DNA from: an uncultured Mycoplasmatota bacterium
GTDB lineage: Bacteria; Bacillota_I; Bacilli_A; RF39; UBA660
Assembly: GCA_900554615.1 (NCBI GenBank)
Contig: USIB01000024.1
Location: 1-17,808, forward strand
Length of the DNA: 17,808 nt
Direction: 5' to 3'
In this document: positions 13,806-17,808 of the stretch, in pieces
Position numbering within the stretch: the stretch's first letter is position 1
Layout: each line of letters opens with the position of its first letter
Translations under genes and position numbers: made by a program
The notes under the pieces: model-generated
Databases searched by the model: none
What the model was told of the DNA's origin: nothing
The model's input: the letters and a program-made list of their open reading frames with translations, nothing else

Positions 13806-14768
13806 ATGTTAAAGAAAATGTCAATAAAAAAAATATTAGTATCTAGTACTGCTATTATACTGCTACTAATAATATATTTAATACCTGATAATAAAAAAGA
13901 TATAGATTTGAAAAATAGTAGTATAGAATATAACTATAATAATGTAGTAGGAACAATATATCTAGTAGATAGTAATGATTATGTAGCAAGAACAACTATC
14001 CCAACTTGCAAATGTGATGATGTAGCACTAGCAAAAGACTTAGTCGAAGGTCTTATTATTGGAGGTGCTAAAAATAACATAATACCAAATGGTTTTAGAA
14101 GTATTTTGCCTCCTGATGTAGTAGTAAAAGATATAAACTTAAAAGATAAAATATTAACAATAGACTTTTCAAAAGAGTTATTAGAAATAAATAAGAATGA
14201 TGAAGAAAAGGCTATAGAGTCATTAGTCTATACATTAACAAGTATTAATGGAATAGATAAGATAATAATTAAAGTAGAAGGAGAAGTATTAAATAAATTA
14301 CCAAATAGTAAAAATAATTTACCAACTGTATTAGATAAAAGTTATGGTATAAATAAAACATATGAATTAAGTAATTTAAATAATATATTATCATATACAA
14401 CATACTATACAAGTAGTTATAACAATAATAAATATTATGTACCAGTAACTAAGTATGTGAATAGTAAAGAAAGTGATATCGTTAAAGTGATAATAAAAGA
14501 ATTAGGAAGTAGTCCAATATATGAAACAAACCTAATGAGTTATCTAAATACAAATGCTACTTTAAATAATTATGAACTAGCAGGTAGTAATCTAATACTT
14601 AATTTTAACGAACAATTATTAAATGATATTGATAAAAAGAATATATTAGAAGAAGTAATATATACGATAAGTCTATCTATGGATAATATATATGATAATT
14701 TAGAAACAGTATCTTTCCAAGTAAATAATGAGGAGATATCTACTGTTAACATAAAAGATATTAAGTAA
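13806..14768 (+). CDS. GerMN-domain protein (GerM-like)
   Basis: This 320-residue protein has a single N-terminal membrane segment (about residues 9-26) and then two repeats that resemble GerMN domains (about 60-155 and 205-310). Each repeat contains the pattern of short strands L-T-I-D-F-S-K-E-L-L or L-I-L-N-F-N-E-Q-L-L followed by an E-x-x-I/V-Y-T-L/I-(S/T) helix. Bacillus GerM has two such domains and acts in the engulfment membrane zone during sporulation and in germination. Bacillus GerM is a lipoprotein, whereas no lipobox Cys is seen here, so this copy is anchored by a helix. The start is ATG 13806 with GGTGA upstream; the longer frame from GTG 13797 starts within that site. Together with cotE it supports spore formation. 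Orthology to GerM itself is not certain. Confidence 0.72.
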   Translation: MLKKMSIKKILVSSTAIILLLIIYLIPDNKKDIDLKNSSIEYNYNNVVGTIYLVDSNDYVARTTIPTCKCDDVALAKDLVEGLIIGGAKNNIIPNGFRSILPPDVVVKDINLKDKILTIDFSKELLEINKNDEEKAIESLVYTLTSINGIDKIIIKVEGEVLNKLPNSKNNLPTVLDKSYGINKTYELSNLNNILSYTTYYTSSYNNNKYYVPVTKYVNSKESDIVKVIIKELGSSPIYETNLMSYLNTNATLNNYELAGSNLILNFNEQLLNDIDKKNILEEVIYTISLSMDNIYDNLETVSFQVNNEEISTVNIKDIK

Positions 14769-14796
14769 TTATTTTAATTTATCTATCAAAAATAGT

Positions 14797-14825
14797 GGAA
14801 ATAGTATAAAAACTACTTCCTTTTT
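14797..14825 (+). terminator. Intrinsic terminator of the GerM-like gene
   Basis: GGAA-a-TAGT (14797-14805) pairs with ACTA-c-TTCC (14812-14820), eight pairs with one mismatch, followed by five T residues. Confidence 0.75.
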
Positions 14826-15063
14826 ATTTTAATTAGAAGAGGTGAAAAGTACCTTGTATTTACTTAAAATATATGATAAACTAGGTATGTAATAAAGAAA
14901 TATTTATCTTTTAACTTAAATAATCGATTGGTAAATAGTACAATATAACTATATACTATCTAGTATCTATAATAATTTAAGACAGTACTAGGTTACCTTT
15001 CTTTTTACTTTTTCTAATATAAATAGATGAGTATTCACCTCGAATATAATATCTTATAATAGT
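14826..15063. other. Intergenic stretch with minigene-like and promoter-like signals
   Basis: No real gene was seen. It contains a 12-codon frame with a good ribosome binding site (14854-14892), a promoter-like TTAAAT (14916) and TACAAT (14939) with 17-base spacing, a palindrome ATACTA-TC-TAGTAT (14953-14966), and a T-rich run after 14997. The last part of a run beginning AAGACAG (14979) resembles the terminator at 9426 but pairs poorly. It may hold a short RNA or the remains of a lost gene. TATAAT at 15055-15060 may be the -10 of priA; its -35 side (15032) is poor. Confidence 0.4.
14854..14892 (+). CDS. Possible 12-codon minigene or gene remnant
   Basis: A TTG codon 7-8 bases after AGAAGAGGTGA opens a frame M-Y-L-L-K-I-Y-D-K-L-G-M before TAA. 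The ribosome binding site is as good as those of real genes here. It may be the truncated start of a lost gene. No function is suggested. Confidence 0.25.
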   Translation: MYLLKIYDKLGM

Positions 15064-15126
15064 TCATATATAGACTTAGAATAAGGCTATATATGATAAA
15101 GATAAGACTATACTTAGGCTTATCTT
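15064..15126. repeat. Double hairpin element, copy B (priA leader)
   Basis: Hairpin 1 (15064-15096, 33 bases) has a 10-bp perfect stem TCATATATAG/CTATATATGA, an A-G mismatch (15074/15086), a 4-bp inner stem CTTA/TAAG and a GAA triloop. Hairpin 2 (15099-15126) has an 8-bp perfect stem AAGATAAG/CTTATCTT, again an A-G mismatch, a 3-bp inner stem CTA/TAG and a TACT loop. A weaker hairpin GTATTC-acctc-GAATAT (15031-15047) precedes them. The element ends 33 bases before the priA ATG and lacks a T-run. Confidence 0.65.
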
Positions 15127-15159
15127 ATGTTTAATAATAATAAATAAGGAGAAATAAAT

Positions 15160-17340
15160 ATGTATATAGAAGTATTAACGCAAATAAGTGCAAAAGCAGT
15201 AGACCAATATTATACTTATAAAGTACCTAAAAGTATGGAAGAAAAAATAAAAGTAGGTATAAGAGTAAAAATCCCTTTTGGTAAGATGACATTAGAAGGT
15301 TTTGTTATGGGTATAACAAATGATGTAAACTATGATAAGGATAAAATAAAAGAAATAATAGATGTAACTGATGATAATCCTGTATTAAATGAAGAAATGT
15401 TATTATTAGGGAAATATATGAGTAAAAAGTTATTATGTTCATTAGTGAGCTGCTACCAAGTAATGTTACCAAAAGCTCTAAAAGCCGAGATTAACTCTAA
15501 TATAAAGATAAAATATAATAAATATTTAAGAAGAACTAAGACTATTGAAGAGATAGATAATTATATTAAGACTTGTAAGTATGAAGGACAAATAAATCTA
15601 CTATGTATATTAAAAGAAAAAGATATTTTAATAACGAGAATGAATAGTACAATAAATACTATAATTAAAAAAGGTCTTGCTGAAATATATTTAGAAGAAG
15701 AAAAAAGATATAGTTATATAGGAAATACCCACTATAAAAAGGTTGATTTGAATACGGAACAGAGAAAGGCTGTAGATAGTATAATATCTTCTTTTGATAC
15801 TAGTAATACATTTTTATTATATGGAGTAACTGGTAGTGGAAAAACTGAAGTATATATGAGTGTAATTGAAGAGGCTCTAAATAAGGGAAAAGAGGCCATA
15901 ATGCTAGTACCTGAAATAAGTTTAACTCCGCAAGTAGTAGGAAAGTTTATATCAAGATTTGGAAATATAATCTCTGTATTACATTCAAGACTATCTGATA
16001 CTGAAAGATATGATGAATATAGAAAAATAACTAGTGGTGAGTCTAAAATTGTAATAGGTACTAGAAGTGCTATCTTTGTTCCATTTAATAATATAGGAGT
16101 TATAATAATAGATGAAGAACATACAAGTAGTTATAAACAAGAGAATAATCCTAGATATAATGCTAAAGATATAGCAATTCTTAGAGGAAGATATCATAAG
16201 TGTCCAGTAGTACTGGGTAGTGCTACTCCTAGTTTAGAATCTTTTGCAAGAGCAGGAAATAAGATATATAAACTATTGGTATTATCAAAGAGACCTAGTA
16301 CTAGTGTTCTTCCAGGTATACAAATAATTGACATGAAAGAAGAAGTTAAAAGAGGAGAGTTTCTACTATCTGAGGTATTAAAAAGGAAAATTAATGAAAA
16401 ATTAGAGAGAAATGAGCAGATAATACTTCTTTTAAATAGAAGAGGTTATTCGAGTATAATATCCTGCAAGGAATGTGGGTATACTGAGAAATGTCCAAAG
16501 TGTGATATTACTTATACATATCATAAGACTAGTAATAATTTGAAGTGTCATTACTGTGGTACATCAAAACCTCTAATAGATAAGTGTCCAAAGTGTGGTA
16601 GTACAAATATTAAGGACTATGGTCTAGGTACTGAAAAATTAGAGGAGGAACTTAATAAGAAGTTTGAGGCTAGAGTGGTAAGAATGGATGTTGATACTAC
16701 TAGTAAAAAGGGGGAACATCAAAAGATAATTGATAACTTTGGCGAGCATAAATATGATATTTTGATAGGTACTCAGATGATAGCCAAGGGTCTTGATTTT
16801 CCTTTGGTAACACTAGTAGGTGTAATATCTGTTGATTCTTCTTTAATGGCTCCTGATTTCAGGGCTAGTGAGAATACTTTTCAGTTATTATCGCAAGTTG
16901 CTGGTCGTGCTGGTCGCTCCGAGAATAGGGGTGAAGTTATAATTCAAACTTATAATCCTGACCATTATAGTATTAGGCTTGCTAAGGAACATAATTATTT
17001 AGCCTTCTATAAGGAGGAGATGGGTATCAGAAAAATGTTAAAGTATCCGCCATATTATTATCTAACTCTTGTAAATATTTCTTCTAAAGAATATGAACTT
17101 GGTTTTAAGGAGTCGAATAAAATTGGTAGTTATTTGAGGAATAAACTTGGTGGTAATACTATTATTTTAGGGCCTTCAATGGCTAGTATATTTAAAGTGA
17201 ATAATGTTTATCACTATCAAATAATAATAAAATATCAGAAAGATGATAATTTAATTGATACTTTAACTTTTATAATTAATATGTATAAAACTAATACTAA
17301 AATTGATGTAGAAATAGATATGAATCCTATAAGAATATAG
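15160..17340 (+). CDS. priA: Primosomal protein N' (replication restart helicase PriA)
   Basis: PriA reloads the replicative helicase at stalled forks. The 726-residue length is normal. The N-terminal 3'-DNA-binding part is followed by Walker A G222-V-T-G-S-G-K228-T, the helicase motif D318-E-E-H321, and then eight zinc-binding cysteines in four C-x-x-C pairs (C436-K-E-C439, C-P-K-C, C-H-Y-C, C-P-K-C). Next come the helicase motif region with G-T-Q-M-I-A-K-G and the Q-V-A-G-R-A-G-R motif, and the C-terminal domain. All functional motifs are present. AAGGAG lies about 8 bases before the ATG. It is monocistronic, whereas many Bacillota have it beside coaBC, def and fmt. It has a long structured leader and its own terminator. 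Confidence 0.97.
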   Translation: MYIEVLTQISAKAVDQYYTYKVPKSMEEKIKVGIRVKIPFGKMTLEGFVMGITNDVNYDKDKIKEIIDVTDDNPVLNEEMLLLGKYMSKKLLCSLVSCYQVMLPKALKAEINSNIKIKYNKYLRRTKTIEEIDNYIKTCKYEGQINLLCILKEKDILITRMNSTINTIIKKGLAEIYLEEEKRYSYIGNTHYKKVDLNTEQRKAVDSIISSFDTSNTFLLYGVTGSGKTEVYMSVIEEALNKGKEAIMLVPEISLTPQVVGKFISRFGNIISVLHSRLSDTERYDEYRKITSGESKIVIGTRSAIFVPFNNIGVIIIDEEHTSSYKQENNPRYNAKDIAILRGRYHKCPVVLGSATPSLESFARAGNKIYKLLVLSKRPSTSVLPGIQIIDMKEEVKRGEFLLSEVLKRKINEKLERNEQIILLLNRRGYSSIISCKECGYTEKCPKCDITYTYHKTSNNLKCHYCGTSKPLIDKCPKCGSTNIKDYGLGTEKLEEELNKKFEARVVRMDVDTTSKKGEHQKIIDNFGEHKYDILIGTQMIAKGLDFPLVTLVGVISVDSSLMAPDFRASENTFQLLSQVAGRAGRSENRGEVIIQTYNPDHYSIRLAKEHNYLAFYKEEMGIRKMLKYPPYYYLTLVNISSKEYELGFKESNKIGSYLRNKLGGNTIILGPSMASIFKVNNVYHYQIIIKYQKDDNLIDTLTFIINMYKTNTKIDVEIDMNPIRI

Positions 17341-17346
17341 TGAGTT

Positions 17347-17375
17347 AAGAAGGCCTCGGATGAGGTCTTCTTTTT
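17347..17375 (+). terminator. Intrinsic terminator of priA
   Basis: An 11-bp stem with one G-T pair (AAGAAGGCCTC 17347-17357 with GAGGTCTTCTT 17362-17372), a GGAT loop, and T residues. It is the most GC-rich terminator in the window. Confidence 0.92.
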
Positions 17376-17420
17376 ATATTTTTATTAAAACTATGAGAAA
17401 ACATGTTTTTCTAGGTCTCC

Positions 17421-17429
17421 TGTGGATAA
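17421..17429 (-). promoter_or_regulatory. DnaA-box-like site
   Basis: TGTGGATAA is the exact complement of the DnaA box TTATCCACA. Only one is present, so this is not an origin. At about 27% GC roughly 0.2 copies would be expected by chance in both strands of the window. Confidence 0.3.
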
Positions 17430-17583
17430 CTAAAAACAGATAAAAAAGAGCTAATTTATTAACTAGGTGTTAATTTTATGTTCGCTTTCTGTATGCTTTT
17501 GTAACTTTTTTAGATAAATTATCGTATTTTTGGTAAAATGCGAAAAAAATGGAGTATTTAATATATAGAAAGGAGGCACGCGC

Positions 17584-17598
17584 ATGGGCATGACTTAG
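17584..17598 (+). CDS. Four-codon minigene behind a strong ribosome binding site
   Basis: A consensus AAAGGAGG (17571-17578) stands 5 bases before ATG GGC ATG ACT TAG. The surrounding 15 bases (17576-17590) are very GC-rich for this DNA. Such a strong site before only four codons suggests regulation, for example ribosome loading or stalling upstream of the gene at 17758. ATGCG (17538-17542) could pair with CGCAT (17581-17585) and hide the start. Confidence 0.35.
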   Translation: MGMT

Positions 17599-17698
17599 GT
17601 ACTTTATTGACGAAGAATAAAAATGGTTAATAAAGGTGAAGAAGAAACAGAGGTATGTTAAAAGGAAATATGAATTATGATATCATATCAAAAATAAT

Positions 17699-17730
17699 GA
17701 GAGAATCTTTAAGAGAGGGATTCTCTTTTT
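17699..17730 (+). terminator. Intrinsic terminator upstream of the last gene
   Basis: AGAGAATCT (17700-17708) pairs with GGATTCTCT (17718-17726), nine pairs with one T-G, a 9-base loop, and five T residues. It lies 27 bases before the next start, so it may be an attenuator for that gene as well as the end of a short RNA. Confidence 0.75.
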
Positions 17731-17757
17731 ATATTATGTCTAAAGAGGAGGATAAAA

Positions 17758-17808
17758 ATGACAGAAATAAAAGAAGAAAAAGTATTAGAATATACTGCAT
17801 ATAATGAA
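17758..17808 (+). CDS. Start of an unidentified gene (runs off the window)
   Basis: ATG 17758 follows AGAGGAGG by 5-6 bases and opens 17 codons without a stop to the end of the window (M-T-E-I-K-E-E-K-V-L-E-Y-T-A-Y-N-E). The reading is too short to assign a family. The excellent ribosome binding site and the upstream terminator suggest a real and possibly attenuated gene. Confidence 0.65.
   Translation, partial: MTEIKEEKVLEYTAYNE

Larger units (their letters stand above)
17376..17698. other. Intergenic stretch with short signals and no recognised gene
   Basis: The stretch holds a near-palindrome around ACATGT (17396-17412), a perfect DnaA-box-like 9-mer (17421), an 8-codon frame with an AGGTG site (ATG 17478, M-F-A-F-C-M-L-L), an extended -10-like TGGTAAAAT ending at 17539, the 4-codon minigene (17584), a TTTATT-GACGAAG-AATAAA hairpin (17603-17621), and a 12-bp palindrome TATGATATCATA (17676-17687). 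It may be the untranslated leader of the next gene. Confidence 0.45.

Noticed and set aside
14979..15008. A terminator after AAGACAGTACTAGG, similar to the one at 9426-9454.
   Set aside because: Only a few bases pair and the arms do not match; the T-rich run alone is not enough.
17571..17625. A c-di-GMP-I riboswitch, because CACGCGCATGGGCA resembles CACGCACAGGGCA.
   Set aside because: The GAAA tetraloop hairpin and the second conserved ACGCAAAGC-type core are missing.
17670..17804. A 44-residue frame starting at ATG 17670 with AAAAGGA upstream.
   Set aside because: It runs through the terminator hairpin and overlaps the start of the next gene out of frame, with no sign of protein-like composition.

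Overview
The window is AT-rich DNA (about a quarter G+C by eye) with tight gene packing, AGGAGG/GGTGAT-type ribosome binding sites, U-tract hairpin terminators after most transcription units, and TGA used as an ordinary stop. These features, together with a Bacillus-type spore coat gene (cotE) and a GerM-like gene, point to a low-GC Bacillota, most likely an uncultivated Bacilli/Erysipelotrichia-like gut lineage. This placement is inferred from gene content, not from a marker gene. No tRNA, rRNA, CRISPR array, insertion sequence or phage gene was found. || Region 1 (1-4443) is an accessory-looking cassette on the plus strand: the 3' end of one MoxR-like AAA+ ATPase, a second full-length paralogue with an unusual DUF6273-like N-terminal region, a small AAA-like protein without a P-loop, and a protein with an N-terminal HExxH domain and a C-terminal VWA-like domain. 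The genes overlap or nearly touch and end at one terminator. A sharp GC-rich patch (860-990) lies in the DUF6273-like part. MoxR-VWA pairs usually remodel or activate a target at the cost of ATP; the target here is unknown. || Region 2 (4444-6928) is an intergenic stretch full of inverted repeats, then three membrane or spore genes: a CmpB-type (putative ABC-transporter type IV) membrane protein, a reverse-strand TIGR04086 membrane protein, a divergent DUF421 protein, and cotE. || Region 3 (6929-8806) is cysS with a DUF1653 gene. Its leader reads as a trp-type transcription attenuator: a 27-codon leader peptide with adjacent Cys codons, mutually exclusive hairpins and a terminator. || Region 4 (8807-11310) holds a NUDIX hydrolase, then a two-gene operon of a gluzincin-like protein (HEVEH) and a Fic-domain protein behind a near-consensus promoter. 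|| Region 5 (11311-13775) is a dTMP operon: thyA, dihydrofolate reductase and dTMP kinase, which together make dTMP, recycle the dihydrofolate produced, and phosphorylate dTMP to dTDP. || Region 6 (13776-17808) has a GerMN-domain gene, a structured gap, priA, a second structured gap with a DnaA-box-like site, a 4-codon minigene and a terminator, and the first 17 codons of an unrecognised gene. || The strongest unexpected signals are the cysS attenuator, the GC-rich patch inside the MoxR-like gene, and a pair of same-architecture double hairpins upstream of two unrelated genes.
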